The notes under the pieces are model-generated. The model had not been told where the DNA came from and ran no database searches. It saw nothing but the letters and a program-made list of their open reading frames with translations. Shown piece by piece: positions 16,287 through 25,492 of a stretch of 64,000 nucleotides of DNA. Where the stretch lies: contig NZ_FNSV01000005.1 of NCBI RefSeq assembly GCF_900105905.1, positions 6,014,001-6,078,000 on the forward strand, written 5' to 3'. The position numbers and the translations under genes were made by a program. This stretch comes from Rhodococcus koreensis. Lineage in GTDB: Bacteria > Actinomycetota > Actinomycetes > Mycobacteriales > Mycobacteriaceae. Within the stretch, counting starts at the first letter, position 1. Each line of letters opens with the position of its first letter.

Positions 16287-17453
16287 ATGCGTGATGCAGT
16301 GATCGTCGACGCGGTGCGCACACCGGTCGGCAAGCGCGACGGGGCCCTGTCCCGGATGCACGCGGTGGCGGTGTCCGCGCACGTGCTCGGCGCCCTCACC
16401 GAACGCACCGGACTGGAACCGGGTCTCGTCGACGACGTCATCTGGGGCTGTGTGGGAACACTCGGCATGCAGGCCGGATGCATCGCCCGCTCGGCCGTGC
16501 TGGCGGCAGGATGGCCCGAGCACGTCCCCGGAGTCACCGTCGACCGGCAGTGCGGTTCCTCGCAGCAGGCAGTACACCAGGCGGCCGCGGGGGTGATCTC
16601 GGGCCAGTACGACATCGCTGTCGCGGGCGGGGTCGAGATGATGAGCGTCGTTCCCCTCGGCGCCGCCGCTCGCGCCGGTGACTACGGACCCATCTACGGA
16701 CCGCAGGTCCTCGGCCGCTACAACATCGACCGCTACGACCAGGGCCGTGGCGCCCAGATGATCGCCGACGAGTACGGCATCACCCGCACCGAGATGGACC
16801 GGCACGGTTTGGACTCGCATGCCCGGGCGGCCGCCGCGACCGACGCGGGCCGGTTCGCCGGCCAGATCGCTCCGATCGAGGTCGTCGACCCCGGTGGCAG
16901 CACTCGGATCTTCGACACCGACGAAGGGATCCGCCGCGGGGGCACCCTGGAGAAGCTCGCGACGCTGCCGTCCCCGTTCGCCGAGGACAGTGACATCACC
17001 GCGGGCAACGCGTCGCAGGTGTCCGACGGCTCGGCCGCACTGCTCGTCACCACCAGCGAGATCGCCCGCAGGCACGGCTGGCGTCCGATGGCCCGTATCC
17101 ATACCGCGGTGGTCACCGGCACTGATCCGGTGACCATCCTCAAAGGCCCCATCCCGGCGACGGCCCTCGCACTGAAGAAATCCGGGTTGACGCTCGACGA
17201 GATCGGCACCTTCGAGATCAACGAAGCGTTCGCGTCGGTGTCGCTGGCGTGGCTGCGTGAGACCGGCGCGGACTACGCCCGCATGAACCCCAACGGCGGG
17301 GCCATGGCCATCGGGCACCCGGTCGGCGGATCCGGTGCCCGGCTGATGACGACGATGGTCCACCACATGCGCGCCGAAGGCCTCCGCTACGGACTGCAGT
17401 CGATGTGCGAAGGCGGGGGCATGGCCAACGCCACCATCCTCGAACTGCTCTGA
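16287..17453 (+). CDS. Acetyl-CoA C-acyltransferase (thiolase)
   Basis: A 388-residue thiolase. The nucleophile Cys89 is in DRQCGSSQQA, NEAFAS precedes the GGAMAIGHPVGGSG motif with His344, and the second catalytic Cys374 is in CEGGGMANA. It would cleave a 3-ketoacyl-CoA with free CoA in the last step of beta-oxidation. The ATG at 16287 has a perfect GCAGGAGG site. Upstream in-frame sequence back to 15465 is only the shadow of the ACAD gene. The paralogue at 55194 has the same length and the same catalytic positions. Confidence 0.95.
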   Translation: MRDAVIVDAVRTPVGKRDGALSRMHAVAVSAHVLGALTERTGLEPGLVDDVIWGCVGTLGMQAGCIARSAVLAAGWPEHVPGVTVDRQCGSSQQAVHQAAAGVISGQYDIAVAGGVEMMSVVPLGAAARAGDYGPIYGPQVLGRYNIDRYDQGRGAQMIADEYGITRTEMDRHGLDSHARAAAATDAGRFAGQIAPIEVVDPGGSTRIFDTDEGIRRGGTLEKLATLPSPFAEDSDITAGNASQVSDGSAALLVTTSEIARRHGWRPMARIHTAVVTGTDPVTILKGPIPATALALKKSGLTLDEIGTFEINEAFASVSLAWLRETGADYARMNPNGGAMAIGHPVGGSGARLMTTMVHHMRAEGLRYGLQSMCEGGGMANATILELL

Positions 17454-17508
17454 CACGCGCAGGCATACGCGCACAACCCCTACCTCCCCAACGAACTGGA
17501 GTACAGAA

Positions 17509-18699
17509 ATGAGTCGCAGAGTCTTGGTCGCAGGCGTCGGCATGGTGCCGTTCGCCAAACCGGGAAAGAGTGAGGACTACTTCGACATGGGCGCGAAGGC
17601 GATCCGCGCCGCCCTGTCCGACGCCGGTCTCGGGTACGAGACGGTCGAACAGGCCTTCGCCGGGTACGTCTACGGCGATTCGACGAGCGGGCAGCGTGCG
17701 ATCTACAACGTCGGAATGACCGGTATCCCGATCGTCAACGTCAACAACAACTGTGCGAGTGGATCTTCGGCGCTGTGGCTGGCGCGGCAGGTCGTCGAGT
17801 CCGGTGCCGCCGAGTGCGTCCTCGCTGTCGGATTCGAACAGATGCGGCCCGGACCGCTGCTCAACGCGTGGGGTGATCGGCCAGTTCCGATGGGCAGGCA
17901 CCTCGAGGTGCTCGACCGCACGTACGGTGTCGACCGGGACAATGCCTCCAACGCCATGCAATTCTTCGGCGGTGCGACGCAGGAGTACTGCAAGCGCTAC
18001 GGAGTGTCCCCGGACCTGTTCGCGAAGATCTCGGTCAAGTCCCGCAAGCACGCCGCCAACAACCCGTACGCGGTGTTCCGGGACCCGGTCACCGAGCAGG
18101 AGGTCCTCGACTCGCCTGCACTGTACGGCGGGCTCACCCGCCTGCAGGCGTGCCCTCCCACGTGCGGGGCCGGCGCGGCGATCGTGTGCAGTGACGAGTT
18201 CGCCCGTAAGCACGGCATCACGCCGACCGTCGCGATCGCCGCGCAGGCCCTGTCGACGGACTTCCCCGACCTGTTCACCGCCGACGACATGCTCAAGGTC
18301 GTCGGTGCCGACATCACCAAGGCGGCAGCCGCCCAGGTGTACGAAACCGCGGGCGTCGATCCCCGCGACATCAAGGTCGTGGAACTGCACGACTGCTTCT
18401 CGATCAACGAGGTGCTCTGCTACGAGGCGCTGGGTCTGGTCGAGGAGGGCGGCTCGGAGAAGTTCATCCTCGACGGCGACAACACCTACGGCGGCCGCGT
18501 GGTGGTCAACCCCAGCGGCGGGCTGCTGTCGAAGGGCCATCCACTCGGTGCGACCGGGCTCGCGCAGTGCGCCGAACTGGTCTGGCAGCTGCGCGGTACG
18601 GCCGACGCCCGGCAGGTCGACGACGTGACCGTCGCCTTGCAGCACAACCTCGGGCTCGGTGGGGCCGGGGTCGTCACCCTCTACGAAAAGGTTTCCTGA
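17509..18699 (+). CDS. SCPx-type thiolase / lipid-transfer protein family thiolase
   Basis: A 396-residue member of the sterol-carrier-protein X thiolase family. Features are NNNCASGSSAL with Cys82, HDCFSINE, the NPSGGLLSKGHPLGATG motif and the terminal HNLGLGGAGVVTLYE. The C-terminal SCP2 domain of eukaryotic SCPx is absent. Members often work on branched or ring-bearing 3-keto-acyl-CoAs, or act as retro-aldolases with a partner MaoC-type protein. It lies in the beta-oxidation operon 55 bp after the canonical thiolase. The paralogue at 52638 sits directly beside a MaoC pair in the second cluster. Confidence 0.92.
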   Translation: MSRRVLVAGVGMVPFAKPGKSEDYFDMGAKAIRAALSDAGLGYETVEQAFAGYVYGDSTSGQRAIYNVGMTGIPIVNVNNNCASGSSALWLARQVVESGAAECVLAVGFEQMRPGPLLNAWGDRPVPMGRHLEVLDRTYGVDRDNASNAMQFFGGATQEYCKRYGVSPDLFAKISVKSRKHAANNPYAVFRDPVTEQEVLDSPALYGGLTRLQACPPTCGAGAAIVCSDEFARKHGITPTVAIAAQALSTDFPDLFTADDMLKVVGADITKAAAAQVYETAGVDPRDIKVVELHDCFSINEVLCYEALGLVEEGGSEKFILDGDNTYGGRVVVNPSGGLLSKGHPLGATGLAQCAELVWQLRGTADARQVDDVTVALQHNLGLGGAGVVTLYEKVS

Positions 18700-18742
18700 C
18701 CAGCCCCGGTCAGTTCCGCACCCTATTTTGAAAGGCAAGACA

Positions 18743-19645
18743 ATGGGACAATTGGACGGACGCGTGGCGATCGTCACCGGCGCCGGCGCCGGCATCGGCC
18801 GCGAGCACGCCCTGCTGATGGCGGCCGAAGGAGCGAAGGTGGTCTGCAACGACCTCGCCGACGCCCACAGCACGGTCGCCGAAATCATCGCGAACGGCGG
18901 TCAGGCGGTGGCGGTCGAAGGCAACATCGGCGACATGGCCGTCGGCGCGGCGCTCACCGACGCCGCGGTCGACTCCTTCGGCGATCTGCACGTACTGGTC
19001 AACAACGCCGGCATCATTCGCGACGCGATGATCTGGAACATGACCGAACGCGACTTCGATGCAGTCGTCAACGTTCACTTGAAGGGCACGTTCTCGGCCA
19101 CCCAGGCGGCCGCACGCTATTGGCGCGCCCGGTCAAAGGAAGGCGTCACGGCGGACCGCTCGATCGTCAATACCAGTTCCGGCTCCGGCCTGCACGGCAA
19201 CTTCGGGCAGTGGAACTATTCGGCGTGCAAGGCCGGCCTTGCCATCCAGGTCGTGAACGCTTCCCGCGAGCTGGGCAAGTTCGGGGTTCGTGCCAATGCG
19301 ATCGCACCGGTGGCCCGTACCGCTCCGGTCGCCGCCACTCCCGGCATCAGCGAACTCGTCGGTGAACCGGTCGACGAGGACGTGTTCGACCGCTACAACC
19401 CGAAGAACATCTCCCCGCTGGTCGCCTACCTGGCCACCGAGTCCTGTGACTTCACCGGTCAGACCTTCGGCGTCTACGGCGGATACGTCGGGCTGTACGC
19501 CGGCTACTCGATCGCGCACGAAGTCCGCGCGGACCGGCAGTGGGATGTCGACGAATTCGCGACGGTCATGGGTTCGGACACGTTCCCCCGGTCCGTCGAA
19601 ACCCGTCGCGCGGGAATCCCTCCGGTGCAAGGAGCAACCAAATGA
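18743..19645 (+). CDS. SDR family oxidoreductase (17beta-HSD4/MFE-2-like 3-hydroxyacyl-CoA dehydrogenase)
   Basis: A 300-residue SDR, longer than the classical 250. GAGAGIG (13-19), NNAG (87-90), Ser near 146 and YSACK with Tyr159 and Lys163 are all present. The long C-terminal part after the active site resembles the SDR half of peroxisomal multifunctional enzyme 2, which oxidises (3R)-hydroxyacyl-CoA. In MFE-2 this domain is fused to a MaoC-type hydratase; here two MaoC-type genes follow directly, the first overlapping by four bases (ATGA). GAAAGG precedes the ATG at 18743. Confidence 0.88.
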   Translation: MGQLDGRVAIVTGAGAGIGREHALLMAAEGAKVVCNDLADAHSTVAEIIANGGQAVAVEGNIGDMAVGAALTDAAVDSFGDLHVLVNNAGIIRDAMIWNMTERDFDAVVNVHLKGTFSATQAAARYWRARSKEGVTADRSIVNTSSGSGLHGNFGQWNYSACKAGLAIQVVNASRELGKFGVRANAIAPVARTAPVAATPGISELVGEPVDEDVFDRYNPKNISPLVAYLATESCDFTGQTFGVYGGYVGLYAGYSIAHEVRADRQWDVDEFATVMGSDTFPRSVETRRAGIPPVQGATK

Positions 19646-20064
19646 GCTACGAATTCCCGCTCGACTACAGCAAGGTCCGTGAGTTCGCGCGGGCGGTCAA
19701 GACCGACGACGCCGCCCACACCGGCACCGCACCGGTGATCCCGCCGACGATGCTGACCAGCGGCCGGATGATCTGGGAACCGGCCGAGCAGTCGGGCTTC
19801 GTCAAACTCGGATTCGACCGCCGCCGGATCCTCCACGGCGAGGAGGAGTACGTCTTCCACGGACCGCTGCCCCGCGCGGGACAGACCCTCACGGCCGACA
19901 CCCGCATCGGCGAGAGCTTCGAAAAGCCCGGCAAGCGCGGCGGGGTGATGACGTTCGCGAAGATGATCACCGAGTTCCGGGACGACAGCGGCCGGCTGGT
20001 GGCCATCCAGAACAGCACCATCATCCAGACCGCGACCACGGGCAATTCGGAAGGGAGCAAGTGA
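19642..20064 (+). CDS. MaoC-like hot-dog protein, N-terminal dehydratase type (FAS1-like)
   Basis: A 140-residue hot-dog-fold protein without the hydratase GDxNPxH signature. It starts MSYEFPLDYSKVREFARAVK, has VIPPTML and the ILHGEEEYVFHGPL stretch typical of the non-catalytic N-terminal MaoC_dehydrat_N half. These proteins pair with a catalytic MaoC subunit, as HadA or HadC pair with HadB in mycobacteria or ChsH1 with ChsH2. Its ATG overlaps the SDR stop, and its stop shares a base with the start of the catalytic partner at 20064. It is probably the substrate-binding subunit of a heteromeric enoyl-CoA hydratase. Confidence 0.85.
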   Translation: MSYEFPLDYSKVREFARAVKTDDAAHTGTAPVIPPTMLTSGRMIWEPAEQSGFVKLGFDRRRILHGEEEYVFHGPLPRAGQTLTADTRIGESFEKPGKRGGVMTFAKMITEFRDDSGRLVAIQNSTIIQTATTGNSEGSK

Positions 20065-20480
20065 TGACGACCGTATCGACCACACCGGTGATCGGCCACC
20101 AGGCCCCGCCGCTGACGTACCCGCCGCTGACCCGCACCGACTTCGTCAAGTATCAGGGTGCATCCGGCGACTTCCACCCGCTTCACCACGACGAGTCGTA
20201 TGCACTGGAGACCGGCTTCCCGTCGGTGTTCTCGGTCGGCATGCTGCAAGCGGGCATGCTCGCCAGCTACGTCACCGACTGGCTGGGGGTCGAGAACCTG
20301 CGCCGCTTCAAGGTGCGGTTCGCCGAGAAGGTTTGGCCCGGTGACGAACTGACGTGCTCGGCGAGAATCGTCGACGTCTTCGATGCCGAGGACGGTCGCC
20401 GGGCGAGGATCGAGATGACCTGCGCACGTCAGACCGGGGTGAACGCACTGGTCGGCGACGCGGAGTTCCTGCTCGACTGA
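20064..20480 (+). CDS. MaoC-like (R)-enoyl-CoA hydratase subunit
   Basis: A 138-residue hot-dog hydratase with the signature YQGASGDFHPLHHDESYA. Asp36 and His41 form the catalytic dyad that adds water to 2-enoyl-CoA. GGGAG lies six bases before the ATG at 20064; a GTG at 20061 is also possible. It is coupled to the preceding non-catalytic MaoC half, so the two most likely form one hydratase giving the (3R)-hydroxyacyl-CoA for the SDR at 18743. A matching pair in the same relative order is at 52175-52636 and 51801-52178 on the minus strand. Confidence 0.9.
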   Translation: MTTVSTTPVIGHQAPPLTYPPLTRTDFVKYQGASGDFHPLHHDESYALETGFPSVFSVGMLQAGMLASYVTDWLGVENLRRFKVRFAEKVWPGDELTCSARIVDVFDAEDGRRARIEMTCARQTGVNALVGDAEFLLD

Positions 20481-20553
20481 CCACGGCGGGAGATGCGCAC
20501 GCCCGCTGCGCCCCGACCCCCCACCGACACAACTGCCGAGGAGAACGTGAGCC

Positions 20554-22065
20554 ATGCACCTGACACACCTGTTGCACAAGGCGGTTCAGCAACAACCCCG
20601 TCAACCGCTGACCGTGTACGGTGCACGCGAACGCACCGCCGGTCAGGTCGCCGAGCGCGTGGCGCACCTGGCCGGTGCGTTGCGGGAGCAGGGGGTGCGA
20701 CCGGGAGACCGGGTGTGCATTCTCGCATTCAACTCGGACCGCTACTTCGAGGCACTGATGGCTACCTGGTGGCTCGGTGGGGTGGTCACCCTCCTCAACT
20801 GCCGCTGGTCCCCGCGGGAGGTCGCCGATGCCGTCACCGATGCGGGCAGCAGTTGCATCCTCGTCGACGAGGACTGCATGCCGCTGATCGCAGGCCTGGC
20901 AACAGGTCCCGTGATCGTCCACGTCGGTGACGGCGAAGCACCCGCGGGCACGGTGGGTTACGAGGATCTCATCGCGGCCGGTCCAGCGGTGGACGACGTG
21001 CGGGCCCACGGCGACACCCTCGCCGCCCTCATCTACACCGGCGGCACCACCGGCACAGCGAAAGCCGCCATGCATTCGCACCGTTCGCTGTCCACCGCCA
21101 TCCTCGGCAGCATGGGTTACGCCCGTTCCAGCGAACCTGACGGCTCCACCTTGGTGATGGCCCCGCTGTTCCACATCGCGGCGCTGCTCGGCACGATGGC
21201 GCAGGCTCTCGTCGGCGGCACCCTGGTGTTCGCGAATCGGTTCGAACCCGGCGAAGTGCTGCGTCTGCTCGGCAGGCACCGTGTCACGACCATGACCTCG
21301 ACACCGGGCATGCTGCAACTGCTCCACACCCACCCCGGCTTTCCCACCGCAGACACGAGTTCGATCTCCACGATCGTCTACGGGGCGGCCCCGATGCCCG
21401 AGGCCGTCCTCGCCCGGGCCATGGCGGCCTTCCCGAACGCCCAGTTCGTGCAGGGCTACGGGATGACGGAAACCGCCGTCATCGCCTCACTGCTCGGTAC
21501 CGACCACCGACTCGGGGGACCCCGCCTGAAGTCGGCTGGGCGCGCCACCCTGCACGCAGAAATCATCATCGGCGACGAAGCGGGACACGAGGTTCCCCGC
21601 GGAACCGTCGGGGAGATCCTCACCCGCGGCGACAACATCATGCTCGGATATTGGAATCGGCCCGAGGAAACCGCGGCGGCATTGCGCGGTGGATGGCTGC
21701 ACACCGGCGACCTCGCCTACATGGACGACGAGGGTTACCTCGTCATCGTCGACCGTGCGAAAGACATGATCATCACGGGCGGAGAGAACGTCTACTCGAC
21801 GGAGGTCGAGAACGTGATCTGTCACCACCCCGCGGTCCTGCGCTGCGCCGTGATCGGCGTTCCGGACGAGCAATGAGGGGAGCGTGTCCACGCGATCATC
21901 GTCCCGAAACCCGGGCAGAGCATCACGATCGACGGCATCCGCGCACACGTCAAGACCAGCCTCTCCGGCTTCAAAGCGCCGCGCACCATCGAACTCGTCG
22001 ACGCACTGGCCACCACCGCCACCGGCAAGGTCGACAAGCGCGCACTCCGTCACCACCACACCTGA
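20554..22065 (+). pseudogene. Acyl-CoA ligase (FadD/AMP-binding) interrupted by an in-frame TGA
   Basis: The reading frame encodes a 503-codon AMP-forming acyl-CoA synthetase: P-loop YTGGTTGTAKAAM, then GYGMTETA and GWLHTGDLAYMDDEGYL. Codon 441 (21874-21876) is TGA. The frame then continues without a shift (GERVHAIIVPKPGQ to ATGKVDKRAL) to a TGA at 22063-22065. The paralogue at 49327 has Trp here (DPQWGERVHA), so a TGG to TGA change is the simplest explanation. Termination would remove the C-terminal domain with the catalytic Lys of the GKVDK motif, so the shortened protein (440 residues) could not make acyl-CoA normally. A sequencing error or readthrough cannot be excluded. It sits inside the operon, 32 bp before the next ACAD. 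Confidence 0.85.
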
Positions 22066-22097
22066 GGAGCCGACGTCGTCGGCCGAGGAGCTTTCCC

Positions 22098-23249
22098 ATG
22101 AAGCGCACAATTTTCAACGACGAGCATCACGACTTCCGAAGAATGTTCAGGAATTTTCTGGACAGGGAGGTGGTGCCCGAGTTCCCCAAGTGGGAGCAGC
22201 AGGGTTACGCACCGCACGAGTTCTACCGCAAGCTCGGGGCATTGGGCGTGATGGGCTTCGACATCCCGGTCGAGTACGGCGGAGCCGGCCCCACCAGCTA
22301 TAAGTTCATCACCATCATGACCGAAGAAGCCGCCCTCGCCGGTGTCTCCCTCGGAAACTACGGCGTCACAACCGGAATCGTCCTGCCGTACCTGCTGGCA
22401 CTCGCCGACGACGAGCAGAAGCGGCGCTGGCTGCCCGGCTGCGCAGCCGGCGAAACGGTGATGGCGGTGGCGATGACCGAGCCCGGCACCGGATCCGACC
22501 TCGCCGCCATCCGCACCACCGCCCGGCGCGACGGCGACCACTACGTCCTGAACGGTGCAAAAACGTTCATCACCAACGGATCCCAGTCCGACCTCATGGT
22601 GACGGTGGCGCGCACCGCTCCCGTGGACGCGGACGATCGGCGGGGTGGTCTGTCCCTGTTCGTCGTCGACACCACTTCGGACGGATTCGAGGTCGGCCGC
22701 CGACTCGACAAGATCGGCCTGAAATTCAGCGACACCTGTGAGGTGTCGTTCAGCGACGTCCGGGTCCCCGCGTCCGATCTGCTCGGCGAGGAAGGCGCCG
22801 CGTTCTCCTACCTCGGTAACAACCTGCCCCGCGAGCGTCTCGCCATCGCGGCAGGCGGGTGTGCCACCGCCCGCGCTGCGATCGAGCACACCCTCGCCTA
22901 CACCCGCGACCGGCAGGTGTTCGGCAAACCCGTCGCTGCGTTTCAGAACACGAAGTTCGTGCTCGCCGAATGCGCGGCCGAACTCGAGGCAGCGCAGTCC
23001 ATGGTCGACAAGGCGATCGAACTCGACGACGCGCACCAACTGTCCGCCGTCGACGCCGCCCACTGCAAACTGTTCAGCACCGAGATGGCCGGTCGCGTCA
23101 TCGACAAATGCCTGCAACTGCACGGTGGCTACGGATACATCCTCGAATACCCGATCGCTCGCCTCTACGCCGACACCCGGGTGTCGCGGATCTACGGCGG
23201 CACACGCGAAGTGATGAAAACGATCATCGCCAAGTCCCTCGGACTGTAG
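22098..23249 (+). CDS. Acyl-CoA dehydrogenase (MKRT/LCAD-like type)
   Basis: A 383-residue acyl-CoA dehydrogenase starting MKRTIFNDEHHDFRR. It has VAMTEPGTGSDLAAI and the probable catalytic base Glu246 in NLPRERL; the C-terminal loop is YGGTREV with no Glu. GAGGAG precedes the ATG at 22098. It is the second enzyme of this type in the operon (the first is 15100), which suggests two dehydrogenation steps or two chain-length ranges. It follows the interrupted ligase by 32 bp and is 14 bp ahead of the thioesterase. Confidence 0.94.
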   Translation: MKRTIFNDEHHDFRRMFRNFLDREVVPEFPKWEQQGYAPHEFYRKLGALGVMGFDIPVEYGGAGPTSYKFITIMTEEAALAGVSLGNYGVTTGIVLPYLLALADDEQKRRWLPGCAAGETVMAVAMTEPGTGSDLAAIRTTARRDGDHYVLNGAKTFITNGSQSDLMVTVARTAPVDADDRRGGLSLFVVDTTSDGFEVGRRLDKIGLKFSDTCEVSFSDVRVPASDLLGEEGAAFSYLGNNLPRERLAIAAGGCATARAAIEHTLAYTRDRQVFGKPVAAFQNTKFVLAECAAELEAAQSMVDKAIELDDAHQLSAVDAAHCKLFSTEMAGRVIDKCLQLHGGYGYILEYPIARLYADTRVSRIYGGTREVMKTIIAKSLGL

Positions 23250-23263
23250 GAGACGACCACGTC

Positions 23264-24148
23264 ATGCACGACGTCCTGCACCTCGACAATCCACACCCGA
23301 ACACTTTTCTCGGCATCTGTTCCGCCGGCGGCCGCGGCCGGGCCTACGGCGGGCACATCGCGGCGCAGGCGTTGCTCGCCGCGCACCGGACGGTGGCAGC
23401 CGAGCGGGCCGTGCACTCACTGCACGGCTACTTCCTCAGCATGGGGCGCCCCGGCGAGCCGGTGCAGTACGACGTGCACCCCGTGCGTGAAGGCGGCACC
23501 TACGCGTTGCGGCAGGTGAGCGCACGCCAACACGGAAACGAAATATTCACGCTCACAGCATCCTTCAAGACGGCGGAGACGGACACGGACCGGCACGTGC
23601 AAATGCCACCGGCGCCCGATCCGGCGACGCTGCCCCCGCACAGCGCGGCCGCGGACCGGTTGTGGTCCGGCATCGACCCCTCCTCGCCGATCCGGCGGGT
23701 GGTGGACGTACGCCCCGTACTGGGAGACACCGACGACGGCATCGACGCCGTCGAACACGGCGGGCAACGCCGGCGTATGTGGTTCCGGATCCGCCCGGAC
23801 ATGCCGGACGATCCCGCCCTGCATGCCGCGGCGTTGACGTACTGCTCCGATCTGACGGTGGCCCGCACGGCCGCGCTCGGGCACCTCCGCGCCACCGGGA
23901 CGGCAGGCACCCCGGCGCAGACCCTGTACCTCGCCTCACTCGATCATGCGATCTGGTTTCACCGACCCTGCCGCGCCGACGCCTGGCTCCTGTTCGTCCA
24001 CCACAGTCCGACCTCGGGTGACGGCCGGGGACTGACCACCGCTCAGGTGTGGACACGCGACGGCGCCCTGGTTGCCACCGTCAACCAGGAGGTTCTTCTA
24101 CGTTCGCGTCGGCCGGCTGCGTCACCGGCACCTGTGCTCGTCCCGTAA
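23264..24148 (+). CDS. Acyl-CoA thioesterase II (TesB family)
   Basis: A 294-residue double hot-dog thioesterase. The N-terminal hot-dog has SAGGRGRAYGGHIAAQAL and LHGYFLSMGRP; the C-terminal one has YLASLDHAIWFHRP with the Asp of the TesB catalytic network, and AQVWTRDGALVATVNQE with the Gln. It hydrolyses acyl-CoA to free acid and CoA, probably relieving CoA trapping when a pathway intermediate builds up. The last 68 bp overlap the 3-prime end of the convergent tandem-TetR gene. The ribosome site is TAGGAG at a rather long distance (11 bases). Confidence 0.9.
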   Translation: MHDVLHLDNPHPNTFLGICSAGGRGRAYGGHIAAQALLAAHRTVAAERAVHSLHGYFLSMGRPGEPVQYDVHPVREGGTYALRQVSARQHGNEIFTLTASFKTAETDTDRHVQMPPAPDPATLPPHSAAADRLWSGIDPSSPIRRVVDVRPVLGDTDDGIDAVEHGGQRRRMWFRIRPDMPDDPALHAAALTYCSDLTVARTAALGHLRATGTAGTPAQTLYLASLDHAIWFHRPCRADAWLLFVHHSPTSGDGRGLTTAQVWTRDGALVATVNQEVLLRSRRPAASPAPVLVP

Positions 24149-25319
24149 CGGCGGCGAGGTCGTCCGGTGCCGAGGTGTCGAGCAACATGGCCATGCCGAT
24201 CTCGGCGAGTCGATCCGCCAGATCGACGCGGCTACGGAAGCGTCCGGTTCGTGCGGCGTTGGCCACGACGGTCATGACCGCACTGATCGTGATCAGCGCC
24301 TGCGCCTCGTCCAGTCCCGGACGGACCGCGTCGAGGACCCGTGCCCACAGATCGAGGTAGTCACGCTGCTCCTGCACGCACGCCCTGCGGACGTTGTCCG
24401 GGAGGTGGCTGAGTTCGGTGGCCATCACACCGATCAGATGACTGTCCTCGAGCACGAACGCGATGTGTGCGCCCAGTAGGTACGTGAGCGCCTGCCGGGG
24501 GTCGCCGGCGCGCGTCAGGGCTTGGCGGGCGGCCAGGGCGCGTCGATCGAAACCTCGGGTGATCGCCGTGACGAGGAGATCGATCTTCGCGTCGAAGTGG
24601 TTGTACACGTTGGGCCCGCTCATCCCGCACGCCTCACCGATGTCCTCGTTGTTCACGGTGTGATAGCCGCGTTCGTCGAAGAGCCGGGTCGCTTCGGTCA
24701 CCAGTTGTTCTCGCCGCGACAAGGGAATCGCTATTCCCGCGTCCGGTCGGGCCGCGTCCGGTGCACCGGTGCCCAGGGGACACCGTGCGACACGTTCGGA
24801 CAGCCCCAGCAGTACCGCTTCCATGCGGCGTCGCGGCAACGTGAAGCGGTGGCCGGAGACGCTGCCGAACACCGCGAGGACCGAAACCCCGAGCAACTCG
24901 CAGTCGGCGGCGGACAGGTCCGCCCGATCGCCGGCAACCAACCCTGACACCCGCGAGGTCACCGCTCGCAGTCGGGTGCGCAACTCCGCCCGCGGCTCGT
25001 CCTCCAGATAGCGCGCTTCACGCTGCCACAGCACGGGCAGGCCCCGGCGTCCTGTCGAGGTCACCGACAGCGTCGACAACAGCGAATCCAGGTCCTTCGA
25101 ACCGTCCACCGATTCCTGGAGGGAGTCCAGGCCGGCGAGAACGGCGTAGTAGAGCAGGTCGTGCTTGTTCCGGTAATGGCGGTACAGGGCGGACGCCGCG
25201 ATGTCGACCTTGGTGGTGACATCGGCGACCGATACATTGTGGTAACCCTGCTCGCGGAACAGTTCACTCGCGGCAGCGAGGATCTGTTGCTTGCGGTCGC
25301 CAGGCCGACGAGTAGCCAC
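24081..25319 (-). CDS. Tandem TetR transcriptional regulator (two HTH domains)
   Basis: A 412-residue protein, twice the usual TetR length, with two complete TetR DNA-binding domains: residues about 8-56 (KQQILAAASELFREQGYHNV, then SALYRHYRNKHDL) and 203-250 (SRREQLVTEATRLFDERGYH, then NVYNHFDAKIDL). Each is followed by a helical ligand-binding-like region. It is convergent with, and overlaps, the thioesterase gene at the end of the beta-oxidation operon, which it probably represses in response to an acyl-CoA. Two paralogues with the same double layout are at 43206 and 46700. Whether one polypeptide binds as a pseudo-dimer is unknown. Confidence 0.9.
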   Translation of the reverse strand: MATRRPGDRKQQILAAASELFREQGYHNVSVADVTTKVDIAASALYRHYRNKHDLLYYAVLAGLDSLQESVDGSKDLDSLLSTLSVTSTGRRGLPVLWQREARYLEDEPRAELRTRLRAVTSRVSGLVAGDRADLSAADCELLGVSVLAVFGSVSGHRFTLPRRRMEAVLLGLSERVARCPLGTGAPDAARPDAGIAIPLSRREQLVTEATRLFDERGYHTVNNEDIGEACGMSGPNVYNHFDAKIDLLVTAITRGFDRRALAARQALTRAGDPRQALTYLLGAHIAFVLEDSHLIGVMATELSHLPDNVRRACVQEQRDYLDLWARVLDAVRPGLDEAQALITISAVMTVVANAARTGRFRSRVDLADRLAEIGMAMLLDTSAPDDLAAVTGRAQVPVTQPADANVEEPPG

Positions 25320-25492
25320 AATCGATCCCTTCCCGAAATCCTCCGATGATGATGTCGAGTGCTCATTATGGCACTTTCACAAGCTCGTATGAACTGCGAT
25401 GTGCTGGCCGGTGGATGGCGTTGGCAGCGGTTACGCGGGGTTCTCTCTGCCGGGTCGTGGGCTCGGCGGTGCGGCCGAATCCATCGTGGTCC

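Noticed and set aside
21874..21876. TGA in the ligase as a selenocysteine codon
   Set aside because: The paralogue has Trp at this position, no SECIS-like hairpin is apparent just downstream, and acyl-CoA ligases do not use selenocysteine. A nonsense change is simpler.
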